From Salvia splendens (Eukaryota > Streptophyta > Magnoliopsida > Lamiales > Lamiaceae): a stretch of 64,000 nt of DNA. Below, piece by piece: positions 34,907-45,319 of this stretch (its first letter is position 1; each line of letters opens with the position of its first letter). The translations under genes were made by a program, and so were the position numbers. The stretch spans positions 5,482,062-5,546,061 of the forward strand of contig NC_056051.1 in assembly GCF_004379255.2 (NCBI RefSeq). The letters are read 5' to 3'. Below the pieces are notes generated by a model. The model was not told the DNA's origin, searched no databases, and saw only the letters and a program-made list of their open reading frames with translations.

Positions 34907-35108
34907 CCCCCTCCGTCCCATTAAATATGTAACATTTGCTTTTCGGCACGGGATTTTATGTAGTGTTGTTTTATGAGTTAATGAAGAGAGAGTAAAATAA
35001 GAGAGAAGAAAAAGTAGAGAGAGTATTGTTTCTATTTTTAGAAACGTTTCAATTTTAATGGGACAGACCAAAAAGGAAAACGTTTCATTTCTAACGGGAC
35101 AGAGGGAG
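34907..35108. mobile_element. Stowaway MITE
   Basis: The 202-bp element has ends CCCCCTCCGTCCCATTAAAT and TTCTAACGGGACAGAGGGAG, with TA on both sides (34905-34906 and 35109-35110). It directly abuts the long-TIR element. Confidence 0.85.
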
Positions 35109-35830
35109 TAATAAGCATTGAAATCAAAGAGTGATAAAAGTCGCACAAGATAAGTAAGTCTCTTTAGAGTTTGGACCACACAAAGGCATGTGGAACCCAC
35201 ACATACGACATGCTACCCTATATGTCGTTTTATTTGGTTGAAATCTTATGTAGGGAGTTAATACTAGAAAGAGAAATGCATGGGGACACGATAATGTAGT
35301 CTGGCATTCATTAAATCAATGCGTATGCAAAGGTTTATCGTCAACTTTGTTTTGCGTGTGGGAACCACTCGACGAAGTTGGAAATTTCTGATACTTTTGT
35401 CGAAGTATTCCTTACATTCGTCCCATACAAGACGTACACTTTTATTTTTAATCCCTTCGTCTCGTGTACACTTTTATTTTTAATTTATCTAATTTAAGAT
35501 GTCTGCCTTTTATATTTAGAAATAAATTTTTCTCTCCTCTCTTTTTATTAAAATATTTAATTACTTTTTTCATTTTATCATACACAACTGATCCATCTAA
35601 AATCTTGTGTCATTCAATAATATAGATATTTTGAATAGGACAGAAAGTAACGGCTATTAGCTAGGATTAATATTCCATCTTCTTGTTTATAGTCAATTCA
35701 ATAAAAATTATACATAGTACAATTTTTGAAAATGTATATTCGTAGAAAAGTATCGACATATATTCAACTACTTGTCAATTTCACTCTTTCTTCATTAAAA
35801 TCCCAATTAACTTTTTTTCTCTACACGTTA

Positions 35831-36357
35831 CTTCCTCCATTCCTGAAACTTTGTCCCATTTTTTCATTTCCGTCCGTCCTACAAAATTTGTCTCATTTCA
35901 CTTTTTATCATTTATGGGAGTGGATCTCATATTCCACAAACTAATTTTTACTTAATATTTTATTATAAAACTAATACCCTCTCCGTCCCACCTCAAGTGA
36001 TCAACTTTCCATTTTGGGTTGTTACATCTCAAGTGATTGATTTCCTTTTTTAGCTAAAAACAAAACTTCAACCATCTCTTACTTTATTCCCTCTCTCTTA
36101 CTATATTCTCTCTTTCTTACTGTATTCTCTATTTATCTCTTATTTTTTCCTCTCTCATACTTATTCTCACCATTTTAACTCAATACATATCATTTTCTTA
36201 ATTCTCATGCCGAAAAGAAATCCATCACATGAGATGGGACGGAGGGAGTATATAATATTTGTATTCACATCCCACTAACTTTTTCAACTCACTTTTCATT
36301 ACATTTTTTAAAATCCGTGCCGGGTCAAAGTGGGACAATACTTGGGGACGGAGAGAG
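35831..36357. mobile_element. Outer Stowaway MITE, split by another
   Basis: The left end CTTCCTCCATTCCTGAAAC and right end TACTTGGGGACGGAGAGAG are inverted matches, with TA at 35829-35830 and 36358-36359. The middle is interrupted by a second Stowaway at 35977-36248. Without it the outer copy would be about 253 bp. Confidence 0.7.
35977..36248. mobile_element. Inner Stowaway MITE
   Basis: The 272-bp element starts CCTCTCCGTCCCACCTCAAG and ends ACATGAGATGGGACGGAGGGAG, flanked by TA at 35975-35976 and 36249-36250. It lies within the outer Stowaway. Confidence 0.8.
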
Positions 36358-36359
36358 TA

Positions 36360-37254
36360 ATATATTTCAACTATATTTCCTAGCTCTATTCAGATACATT
36401 ACACAACAATTTCTAAAATTTTGTCAGTCAGCAAGTTTGACATCTTAACTAGAATGGGAAGAGTGTCAGAGTACTATCTATATTGGTTCGTATTTAATTG
36501 CTTAAGCAAGATACTATAGTGAAAAATGGAATTAGGGCTTCTTAACTAAGCTTATTCAAGAATTGATATGTTTTAAAAGCTCATGCAGTGTTTCTATAGC
36601 TGTTAAGATGCAGTGTCTTAAAAGCTTATAAGATGTAAAAATATTTGGATGATCGTGCTTAGATATTAGATAAAATTTTAGTTAATGAAAAAAATTGAAT
36701 AGAGATGAAATTCAAAAAGTATATGTGTTGAGAACTTACTTTTAGATATTAAAACTTATTTTCAAATCTGATGAACTGTTTAAGAACTTATTCTTAGACA
36801 AAAATGAAAACATAATTTATACTATTGGTCTTGTTTGATTATGTCTACCTTCTTTGGTCATAATTTTATCATAGAAAATTCTCTTCGTTTTTATTCCCCC
36901 TTTCATTTCCTCATTGTCCATAAAAATCATTTTTTCTTAATCCTCATTTTCAATCGAGTGATTAGGAGTGAAAATTAGGAGTGATTAACCAGTTTATCCG
37001 TTATCGATTAACAAAGCACACCTATGAAGTGTTTGCAGTTAAATAAGCCCAAGTTATAATTGTTGTTTCAAATTCAAAAAGCCCAAAACATATGAATGCT
37101 AAACATTAAATAATTCTATTGCCACTCATGGATAAGGAAGCAATGGGCTGTAGTAGAACATAACTTAGAGTTTAGAATGTTCAACATAACATGCAAATAT
37201 ATGTAAGAAAACAACAATACCCATTCTTCAACATCATAGGCTCGCTCAACCTTC
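36360..37254. other. Intergenic DNA downstream of LRR-2
   Basis: This AT-rich sequence has no recognisable gene. The last 60-70 bp before 37254 share the ACAACAATACCCATTCTTCAACATC-type flank with LRR-1 and LRR-3, so they are part of the duplicated 3' end. Confidence 0.5.
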
Positions 37255-38690
37255 TTATCTTCTTCTTTGTGGTGCCACATTTCCTCTACGGCTTCTCATC
37301 TTTATCCTGTAAAATCTGTAGATCCATTCCACCAACCATTTAGGCCTTCCATACCCAAAAATCAGACAACCTACAATCCCACCAATTACAAATCCACCTC
37401 CATAACCAGAAACAACCGCCTGCCAACAGAATCCGTCTAGAATACCATAATCATGATCACCTTCTTCCAGCATCACTGAAGTCGAAGGCTCTTCGCATTT
37501 TCGTGTTAATGGAAATCCACATAGTCCAGAATTCCCGACATAGGATGTATTTTCAAATGTGGAAAACTGGCCACTGGATTGAGGTATCTTCCCTGAAAAC
37601 TATTGATGGAAAGATTCATCACCGAAAGAAATGAGAGCTTTGTTAGCTCTGTTGGAATTTTCCCTTCCAATCGGTTTGAAGACAGGTCCAACGACTCGAG
37701 TTCCTCAACGTTTTCAAGAGATGCAGGTATACCTCGTGTGAGGTCATTGTGAGACGGATTCAAATATATCAAGGATTTCAGATTTCCAATGGAGTTTGGG
37801 ACACTGCCTAAGAATCTGTTGGATGACATGTCGATTGCAGTGAGGGTTGTCAAAATTCTCTTGTATTCTAGATCCGAACCTTTCACTGTTAATGTGAATG
37901 AATCTGTATAAAAGGAACATCGACATAGTTCTCCTTGATAATTTTCCCGTGCATCCATCATTGCTTTGAAATTCCTAAAATATTCATGGGGCAGATTACC
38001 AATGAAAGCATTATGGGATACATCAAAAACTTGGAGCATGGGGAAAGGAAGCTTAGTCTCAGAAGTGTGAGAAGAAATGGTACCACTAAAGTTGTTGGAT
38101 CTCAATATGAGGACGCGAAGACCAGTGAGATTTCCGGTCTAAGCTGGAAAGGTGTCTTGCATTCTGTTGTTTCCAATATGAAGAACCTCCAGACTTCGAC
38201 AATTGGAAAGGGATTGCGGTAACAATCCTTCCAACTCATTACCATTCAAGTCGAGTGACGAAAGATTACAACCCATTGGAAATGTAGTTGGGATGAATCC
38301 TGTGAGTTGATTGTTGGATAAATTCAAAGTCAGCAAATTCCTCTGATTTACAATTTCAGGAGGAATAAAACCCCTGATGCCGCAGTTAGATGCTAAAAAG
38401 ATGATAAGAGAAGAAGATAAGTTCCCCATGGAAGCCGGAAAGATACCCTTCATCATCGGATTGTTACTAATATCGAACAACATCAAATTTCGGCAGTTTG
38501 TTAAAGAAGAGAAAAATGGCGATTCCTGATTTGGCAATTCAGCTTCAGTCAGATTATTTTTACTGAGGTCAAGGAATTCCAGCTGGCTTAAATTACAGAA
38601 GTCGGGAATGGGAGCAGTGAATGAGTTATTCTGCAAGTCTATAGCAGTAAGCTGAGAGGCATTGGTGATAGAATTTGGAATTTCACCTGT
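37255..38690 (-). pseudogene. LRR-2 last exon remnant
   Basis: Three frame blocks can be read: 38139-38690 (NSFTAPIPDF, then LRRs), 37506-38105 (NNFSGTISSHTSE to LSINSFQG), and 37255-37500 (CEEPSTSVML, transmembrane helix, basic end). Compared with LRR-1 it lacks a block of about eight LRRs. The first part of the exon (GELPKELGNL) is missing, with only scraps at 38780-38830. Confidence 0.75.
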
Positions 38691-39047
38691 GAGTGTGAAT
38701 CGGTTATAATACTATAAATCAACAACTAGTAGATTGCTAATAGAACAAAAATAATTCAAGTCTGACAAATTAAAGCCTTGTTTTTTTGTATTTGTCCGAC
38801 TTATTCAAACCAAGATCCAGCGCTAGTAATAATCAGAGGTTCTAGATGATCTAGATAGTGAAATTGACAAATTTTACTTGCAAAACTGAAAACAATACTA
38901 GTACAATATTTCAGATTAAAGTATGAAAATATTGAAGTGATGTAGAAGCCATTACAAAGTTTAATTTTAAATTTATTTGGAAATTGGTTACAGATTTTGA
39001 CTATGGAAAGTGATCAAGGCGGCGTATTAAGTTTAGTGCATACTTAA

Positions 39048-39216
39048 TACTCCCTCGTCTCCTTTGTTCACGATATTTTAAGAAGTGTTGATTTTTGGTA
39101 AAATAAAAAGAAAATAAAGTAGGACATAGAAAAAATAGAGAGAATAAATTAAAAGACATAGAAAGTGTTGATTTTTCAAAAAGATGAATACCAATCACTT
39201 GAGATAGAATAAATTG
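39048..39216. mobile_element. Degenerate Stowaway-like MITE
   Basis: The left end reads CTCCCTCGTCTCCTTTGTTC after TA. The right end is eroded (TTGAGATAGAATAAATTGAG before TA). AAGTGTTGATTTTT occurs on both sides of the middle. It is a tentative call within an LRR-2 intron. Confidence 0.35.
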
Positions 39217-39454
39217 AGTAGTTATTCTGATATCGAAGTAGTAATGAAATTGAAATAAGTGATCAAATCATACTGTTAAGATGCAAACCACATGATGCAT
39301 CGAGAAATGAGTAACGTTGCAAACAATATATCGGCGTACAAATAATTCAAGCATGTAAGATATTATAGCAACTAATAAATTATAGTAGTTTAATACCTAA
39401 ACTATATGTAAGCATACCGGTCAACCTATTGTCATACAAATTTAGTTTTTGTAA

Positions 39455-41023
39455 GGGCATCCACAAGAGCGCCATCGTCCGCTACTGTGGGTATGCGGAC
39501 GATGCTCGACGCATCATCCGCGCACTATAGATCGTCCGCAGACGATACGCGGACGATAGGTCATCGTTCGCCCCACTGTGGGCGGGCGGAAGATAGCGCG
39601 GACAATGCAACGCGTCAACAATTTTTTTATTTAATGCTAAATTTTTTTATATCTATACCCCACATCCTCATTTCATTTCCACAATTGCATTCTCACATTT
39701 TCTCTCTCAAATTACACTATAAAATGGATTCCGGTGAATACACAAGTCCGAATAGTCCGATGTTGGGGGTGGTGCACGGTGGCCGGGTACAGACCCTGAT
39801 GAATATCGGCCATTCGACTCCTACACCCAGTACGATCCTGAATTTGTCCAACATGGAGCCGTCTCCCACCCACGTCGCCGCCGCGCCGCCGCCTCCTCTG
39901 CCCCCGCCGGAAAGACGCGGAACAGGCATCGGGCCTACAAGTTGCCACCTTCGGGAAAGAATGATGAGTTCGCCCAGGGAGGACGAACTACAAGCCGGAT
40001 GAAACCCCGTCTCGGCGAGGTGTTGGGTGGATATTTCGGAGGACCCCGTATTTGCCAACAACCAAAAGCAGGTTGCGTACTGGGACCGCATCGCTGAGCG
40101 CTACAATGAGGCGAAGCCACCGAGCGCCTACAAGCGCCATAGGGAGCAGCTCCGCAAGCACTGGGAACAGGTGAAGAAGCAAGTCAACCTGTTCTCGTGT
40201 GAGTACGAGAAGTGCTTGAGGGAGCAAGGCAGCGGCGAGAGCGGGAGTGATGTGCGCGATAGAGCGCTTTTGTCGTACCATTCATTGTACGGTGACTTCA
40301 AACATTTCAACACCTGACTACTCTTGAAGGACACGCAGAAGTTCCAAGGAGGAATTCTGCAAACGGCTGCGGCAAAGAGGAAGAAGAACACCGCCGCCGG
40401 TGATTACATGAGCAGCGAAAGCGGAGCATATCCGGTGGACCTCAACCGGACGATAGACGAGGAGGAGAGTTCCGGCACACCGGTGTCCTCCCGGCGTCCC
40501 ATTGGCATCAAGGCTGCCAAGAACAAGAAGGCGACATCCTCCTCACAAGCCGCGGACCTGGCCCCGACCCCAACCCCAACCCCGGCCCCGATTTCGGCTG
40601 CGGGACTTGCCTATGCGGAGTTGGCAGCGGCCACCAACCGGAGGACGTTGTTGGACACGCACCATGCCCTCATGCAGTGCCAGGACCCGGCCAAAGCCGA
40701 ATACCTCCAGGGGATGATCGATGAGCTGCACCGCAAGTTGGAACTTTTGTAGAGTAGTCAACTTTTTTTTCGTTTCTAACTCTTGTGTTTAATTTTTAAT
40801 TAATGTAGGATTTTCCGTTTTTTAATTAATCATGGTGCTTTTTAATTATTTTGCATTGACATATTTGAAAACATAAAATTAATTAACAAAACAGTAGTGA
40901 AACCTTAGGGCGGCCTATAGGGCGCCCCACTGCATGTGGAAGGGTAGGAGGATAAAATGATGACATGGCGGTGCATAAGGCAGACTTTAGGGCGTCCCTT
41001 AGGGCGCCCCACTGTGGATGCCC
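39455..41023 (+). mobile_element. PIF/Harbinger-type element H1 (ORF1 only)
   Basis: This 1569-bp element has inverted ends GGGCATCCACAAGAGCGCC and GGGCGCCCCACTGTGGATGCCC. The target site is TAA on the left (39452-39454) and TAG on the right (41024-41026). The exact 72-nt length of the host exon without the insert supports a three-base duplication with one mutation. It encodes an ORF1-type protein but no transposase, so it needs an autonomous partner. Confidence 0.8.
39724..40752 (+). pseudogene. Harbinger ORF1 (Myb/SANT-like) remnant
   Basis: It begins MDSGEYTSPNSP, followed by a Pro-rich region. A frameshift lies near 39950-40020, within the SANT-like region that should contain CWVDISEDP. 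From 40027 the frame reads YWDRIAERYNEAKPPSAYKR and HWEQVKKQVNLFSCEYEKC, the pattern of plant Harbinger ORF1 and NAM-associated proteins. A TGA at 40315-40317 interrupts it. The C-terminal part (40324-40752) has Lys-rich, Ala/Pro-rich and helical segments and ends RKLELL. In this family ORF1 binds DNA or helps bring the transposase to the nucleus. Confidence 0.7.
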
Positions 41024-41076
41024 TAGCGAAGTGAGGCTACCAACTTGCTTCGGTATGGAACCTGACTTGAACATTG

Positions 41077-41400
41077 GTTAGTACACGTTAAAAGCCTTCA
41101 TGCGGAATTAATTAAACAGATAACATCTCACAGGATAGTCCTCCTATCGTGATTGATCGGCGGCGTGAGGCTCAGCGATCAATGATGTCCATCGCGGGAT
41201 CTTTCCCGCGAGCAAGACTTGTGTTTGAAACTAGGGTTTTCTATGGAAAGCAAGTAAATGGCGTGAAAGTAAAAGGCATAAACTAAAATAAGACAATGTT
41301 CTTCTTCATTGATTAATTGGTCATGAAAGACTAAATACAATACAAAATGTTCCTAAATTTTAAATTTAATTGAATTAAATAACAAATTAGTTTTATTATT
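41077..41400. other. Possible LTR or TRIM fragment in an LRR-2 intron
   Basis: This stretch has no counterpart in the same intron of LRR-1 or LRR-3. It contains GGGATCTTTCCCGCGAGC and an AAACTAGGGTTTTC stretch, reminiscent of retrotransposon LTR 5' leaders read on the minus strand. I could not find paired ends or a target duplication. Confidence 0.3.
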
Positions 41401-41452
41401 AAATACTCTATTTGTCCTGCTATAAGCGATTGGTATAAGTCGTTGCGCGCAC

Positions 41453-41596
41453 CTGTTAATTTGTTCTCGCCAAGACTCAACACTTGGAGGTTGAGTAAAT
41501 TGTCCAAATTAGTGGGTATTCTTCCAGACAATTTATTGCCATTGAGGTATATGAATTCCAACGAGGAAACGTTGAAGATAGAAGATGGAATATTTC
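41453..41596 (-). pseudogene. LRR-2 exon 2 with lost splice acceptor
   Basis: This 144-nt, two-LRR exon reads NIPSSIFNVSSLEFIYLNGN and continues open. The acceptor, AG in LRR-1 and LRR-3, reads TG here (41597-41598). The donor GT at 41451-41452 is kept. Confidence 0.7.
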
Positions 41597-41685
41597 CAAT
41601 CAAAACATGGAAAATGAGGTCAACTAAAATAGTTAAATCAATGTGAAAAGCTTCATTGATTTATTACATAGATTAATATAATTAC

Positions 41686-42290
41686 CCTGGAGATCGTTAG
41701 AACATAAATATAAACTTGTAAGCATACTAAGATTCCCAACTTCGGTTGGTATGTTTCCATTGAACATATTCATGGACAAGCCCAGCTTCTGCATCTCACT
41801 ACACTTATATATACTCCTTGGAATTTTTCCATATATTTGATTCTCGTTGAGAAATAATTTCTTCAGTTTCGGAGTATTATTGCATATATCACTTGGGAGC
41901 TCGCCTGATAGGTTGTTAAACCCCAGATCAATATATTCCAATAAAGACATATTTGTAAGGATACCTTTTGGTATTCTCCGCTGAAGTTGTTAGATGCCGC
42001 GATTACTTGCTTCAAACGGGCGTAGTTTAGACAGCTCAACAGGTAAGACACGATTGAAATTGTTGGAGCTGACGTCCAAGGACCGGAGAAACGTTAGGTT
42101 TCCCAGATGTGGAGTGAGCTTTCCTTGGAGGCCGAAGTTGGAGAGACTGAGGGCCGTGACCCTGTGGTGCTTGATGCCACAGGAGACGCCGATCCAGTCA
42201 AAGATGGAAGAGTTTGTTAGCCAGCTGTTGCTCAAGACGCCATTTGTGTCGACAGTGATGGCATTTTTCAAAGCAAGAAGAGCATCTCGA
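41686..42290 (-). pseudogene. LRR-2 exon 1, 3' part
   Basis: It begins with DALLALKNAI after the element B insertion, then FDWIGVSCGIKHHRVTALS and several LRRs. Relative to LRR-1, the frame breaks after LSKLR (about 42010-42020) and again near 41970, where one T is missing. It ends with a GT donor at 41684-41685. Confidence 0.75.
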
Positions 42291-44794
42291 TGTTAAGGAC
42301 CTAAATCCGTAATGTCGATTTCCACACAAAATCAAGAAACGAGATGTCGTCGTTGTCGAGCGCCCAACGTTGGGTCGTGACTTGGACGGCAAAAAGGGGC
42401 GGTTGAGCGCGAGATCAGCCTCGTCGGCAACCTTAGGAGATGTTTCTTGTTTGCTACTCAATTGAGCCAAAAGAATGATAATTTCATATATTGATTGAAT
42501 GAATAAAAAAGATAACAGTCTATCCTATTTATAATACTACTGACTTAATGAACAAGAAAACAAAGATATAGAAAAAGATATGCTAAATCCCTATAATATC
42601 TAAACTAAATAATAATAATAGAGGTTCGTATCAACTCCCCCACGGTTAAAATCCACCTTGTCCTCAAGGTGGGAACCACGAAGCAAAAAGGAGAGTTGAA
42701 AGCAGAAGCTTCGGCGAGGCAACTCCTCCTGGATCAAACACACACCGAACAGATGAACGTCTCCCTTCTTCACTTCCATAAAAAATCAACAAAGGAGACC
42801 CAACTTTGTCGGAAAAATTCTTTGCCAAATCGAAAAGCTTGTCCACGCCTCCCAGAATGCCCAAGCATGGCATGTCATTACTCGGAGGGATCAACCTTGC
42901 ATCTTTGTCGAGCGATGTTGATCGATGATTCATACTTGGAACATCACCGACATTCAAATCCACATAGACACAAGCAATTACGGGCAAATCGGTGTAAGCA
43001 CCATCTCCTTTCTTGCCCCAACAATTTCCAACAACATTTTTGGATGACACTTGAACAACATTGAGTGAGGCGATTATCTTCTCCACTTCACCAATAGAAC
43101 CATCCTCCTTTTTATCTTCTAGCAATGTCTTCTCCTTTTCACCAATCTTCTCATCATATACCCCAACGAGCACTTGCGGTGGCTCACTGTCGTTCTTGAC
43201 AATCCCTTTGTTCTTGAGGAACTCTCCAGGGGACTCGTTGTTTTGAACATCAAGAGGAGCGCCATCATTGTGAACATCGGTAATGTCATGGGGAACATCA
43301 TCACCGAATACTATCGTGGGAGTATTATCAGTTTTCTCTTCGGCTAAATTCTCATCTTGAATGTTCTCCTCAAACTCCTCCCCATCATCCGCATAACAGA
43401 GAATGCGTTGTTTACACACATGTCCCATCACCCATTTCTCGGGACAGTGCCAGCAGAGACCCAACCTGGACCGTTCTGACTTCTCCGCCTGGGAGACCCG
43501 TATTAGCGGCAGGCGTGGCTGCTCCGGTGTTTGACTGGTCACACGTGCGGGCTGACTGTACAGGTCCCGCGTTGGCTTTTCGGTGGAGTAGCAGGGCTGG
43601 TGGGAGGAGGCCTGGACTCGCGCTCTCACCTCCTCCCGAGGGCGAGGTCGGTCCCAACACGTCTCCGAGCGTCGGGGCCGGTCAAAGGTCGGGTAGCCGT
43701 GGTCATGATGTTGCGCCGGTGGGTCCCAGCACGTTGGGCGGTGCCGCTGCGTTGCGGTTGTCGGGTAGCGATCAAACCCTAATTGGGTCTGATTCTCTCC
43801 CCGATCAGATAGGTGGCCACCCCTCTCGATGTAGCCACCGCGGTGTCGGGGCAAAGCGTCTTGCGCGCGATCGCGGTACTCGATGGGCTGGTATCTCGGC
43901 CGTGGGCGACGATCAGGTGGATCCAAGTGGTGTGAGACGTAAGGTGATTCTGGATCAGGCCACGACGGCGGACGAAGTACTTCCACCCGGCTGCTCGGAG
44001 GGTCCCAACTGGTTACACGGCGAGGTTGGGCCGGTTGGTAGGGACGGAATGGCTGTGTGGCCTGAGGGAATTCGTATTGATGACGGCGATAGCCGGGGTA
44101 GTCGTATGACATGTTGACGGACTGAGGCGTGGATGTTTTCTACGAAGGAAGGGGGAAGCTTCTGTTTGGTGGTTTTCTTCCTTTTTTTTGGATGAATTGG
44201 ACGAAGAGGGTCACTCTTTTCTTTTAGGTGGTGAGGTATGGGCTATGGATAATAGTCTGACTTCAACGCGGCACGCAGGAGTCCTTCCCGTCGGGCTTTG
44301 CAGAAGTAGGATTGTTCGGCGGCTAGAGCTCGGCGGACAGGCTGGAATCGGCAACCAAAGCAGGTGCTGTGCGCGGAATGTTTTCCGTCGGACAGCAGTG
44401 GAGCTTTGATTCGAGATGGTGGGAGGGTCAGCTCTCAATGAAAGCACCACTTGTTAAGGACCTAATTCCTTAACGTCGATTTCCACACAAAATCAAGAAA
44501 CGAGATGTCGTCGTTGTCGAGCGCTCAATGTTGGGTCGTGACTTGGACGGCAAAAAGGGGCGGTTGAGCGCGAGATCAGCCTCGTCGGCAACCTTAGGAG
44601 ATGTTTCTTGTTTGCTACTCAATTGAGCCAAAAGAATGATAATTTCATATATTGATTGAATGAATAAAAAAGATAATAGTCTATCCTATTTATAATACTA
44701 CTGACTTAATGAACAAGAAAACAAAGATATAGAAAAAGATATGCTAAATCCCTATAATATCTAAACAAAATAATAATAATAGAGGTTCGTATCA
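42291..44794 (-). mobile_element. WDPP-family LTR element B, inserted in LRR-2 exon 1
   Basis: This 2504-bp element has LTRs of 343 bp at 42291-42633 and 44452-44794, with about seven differences visible by eye. The target duplication is CTCGA (42286-42290 and 44795-44799). The primer site on the minus strand reads TGGTGCTTTCATTGAGAGC, as in the other family members. The polypurine tract is CCGTGGGGGAGT on the minus strand. The internal region is almost filled by one open frame of 482 codons, and no pol is present. Confidence 0.9.
42664..44112 (-). CDS. WDPP protein of element B (482 aa, gag-like)
   Basis: One uninterrupted frame starts at 44112 (MSYDYPGYRR). Residues 1 to about 195 are rich in Pro, Arg, Tyr and Asp, with repeated WDPP-type motifs (TSWDPPSSR, TCWDPPAQH, TCWDRPRPR). 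Around residues 205-245 is a segment RVSQAEKSERSRLGLCWHCP, then EKWVMGHVCKQRILC, a zinc-knuckle pattern of Ty3/gypsy gag. The rest is acidic, with little recognisable structure. The capsid domain seen in the related element at 51933-55012 is missing. The role is unknown. By position it could be a nucleic-acid-binding gag derivative that packages its own RNA using another element's enzymes. It is the only long intact retrotransposon frame of this family in the window. Confidence 0.65.
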   Translation of the reverse strand: MSYDYPGYRRHQYEFPQATQPFRPYQPAQPRRVTSWDPPSSRVEVLRPPSWPDPESPYVSHHLDPPDRRPRPRYQPIEYRDRAQDALPRHRGGYIERGGHLSDRGENQTQLGFDRYPTTATQRHRPTCWDPPAQHHDHGYPTFDRPRRSETCWDRPRPREEVRARVQASSHQPCYSTEKPTRDLYSQPARVTSQTPEQPRLPLIRVSQAEKSERSRLGLCWHCPEKWVMGHVCKQRILCYADDGEEFEENIQDENLAEEKTDNTPTIVFGDDVPHDITDVHNDGAPLDVQNNESPGEFLKNKGIVKNDSEPPQVLVGVYDEKIGEKEKTLLEDKKEDGSIGEVEKIIASLNVVQVSSKNVVGNCWGKKGDGAYTDLPVIACVYVDLNVGDVPSMNHRSTSLDKDARLIPPSNDMPCLGILGGVDKLFDLAKNFSDKVGSPLLIFYGSEEGRRSSVRCVFDPGGVASPKLLLSTLLFASWFPP

Positions 44795-44903
44795 CTCGAT
44801 CAGTGGTGAAATCGGTTAGTGTTGCAGATGAGGTGTGGACGAAGAAGATGTTTAATGTAATCAAAAGCATGAGTGAAAAAGGAAGTACCAAAGAGGTGTC
44901 CAT
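44795..44903 (-). pseudogene. LRR-2 exon 1, 5' part (signal peptide)
   Basis: The start MDTSLVLPFSLMLLITLN is followed by a hydrophobic core and TLTDFTTDR. It matches the first 36 residues of LRR-1. The reading is cut by element B, with the CTCGA duplication at 44795-44799. An in-frame ATG seven codons upstream (44924) is less likely, because LRR-1 has no equivalent. Confidence 0.7.
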
Positions 44904-45316
44904 GAAAGTGGTAGTAAATTGCATTTTAGTTTTGTTAATGATGATGAAGTTGTTAATGAGAGAGGGTATTAAATACTTGTCTTCTCAAGAATGAAGTTAG
45001 CTAAAAAAAGTGTTTATTTTCAAGTTGCAATCATCTAACAAGATTTCCTATTTTAGTGTTTACTATTTCTCAAATAATTTATTAATCATAGCCACAATTC
45101 AACTCGAATAGATGCATCGTGTATGTAATCAAATAATCCAGTGCTCATAATATCCAGAAAGAACATCAGTCAATTACCCAACATGCAAGGACTTAATTAG
45201 GTCCACATAATATACAAAAACATAACGTGAATATAGATTTAATTGTCTACGCAATATACTAAAACATAACATGTACCTAGTCCACATATTAAATTAATGC
45301 ATGACCAGAAAAATGC
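44904..45316. other. LRR-2 5' flank
   Basis: The region upstream of the LRR-2 start is AT-rich and has some similarity to the LRR-1 5' flank (AGTAAATTGCATTTTAG compared with AGTAAATTGAAATTTAG). No other gene is seen. Confidence 0.45.
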
Positions 45317-45319
45317 TAA

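Larger units (their letters stand above)
39418..41061 (-). pseudogene. LRR-2 72-nt LRR exon split by Harbinger element
   Basis: The 37 nt at 39418-39454 and the 35 nt at 41027-41061 add up to exactly 72 nt, matching the LRR-1 exon at 3556-3627. The donor is at 39416-39417 and the acceptor at 41062-41063. The insertion is at 39455-41023, with a 3-base target site. Confidence 0.75.
37255..44903 (-). pseudogene. LRR-2: chimeric LRR receptor-like pseudogene
   Basis: It has the same architecture as LRR-1 but is heavily damaged. Exon 1 (44903-44795 and 42290-41686) starts MDTSLVLPF, with a signal peptide and the DALLALKNAI cap. It is split by a retrotransposon exactly at the DR/DALL junction and has at least two further frameshifts. 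Exon 2 (41453-41596) has lost its splice acceptor. The next 72-nt exon (39418-41061) contains a Harbinger-type insertion. The last exon (37255 to about 38690) has several frame changes and lacks about eight LRRs present in LRR-1, jumping from LTGFIPTT to FPMGCNLSSL. The C-terminus keeps the GYGGGFVIGGIVG helix and basic tail. It cannot encode a full protein. Confidence 0.85.

Noticed and set aside
41077..41400. A complete solo LTR in an LRR-2 intron
   Set aside because: No TG/CA ends with a matching target duplication could be found, so it is listed only as a possible fragment.
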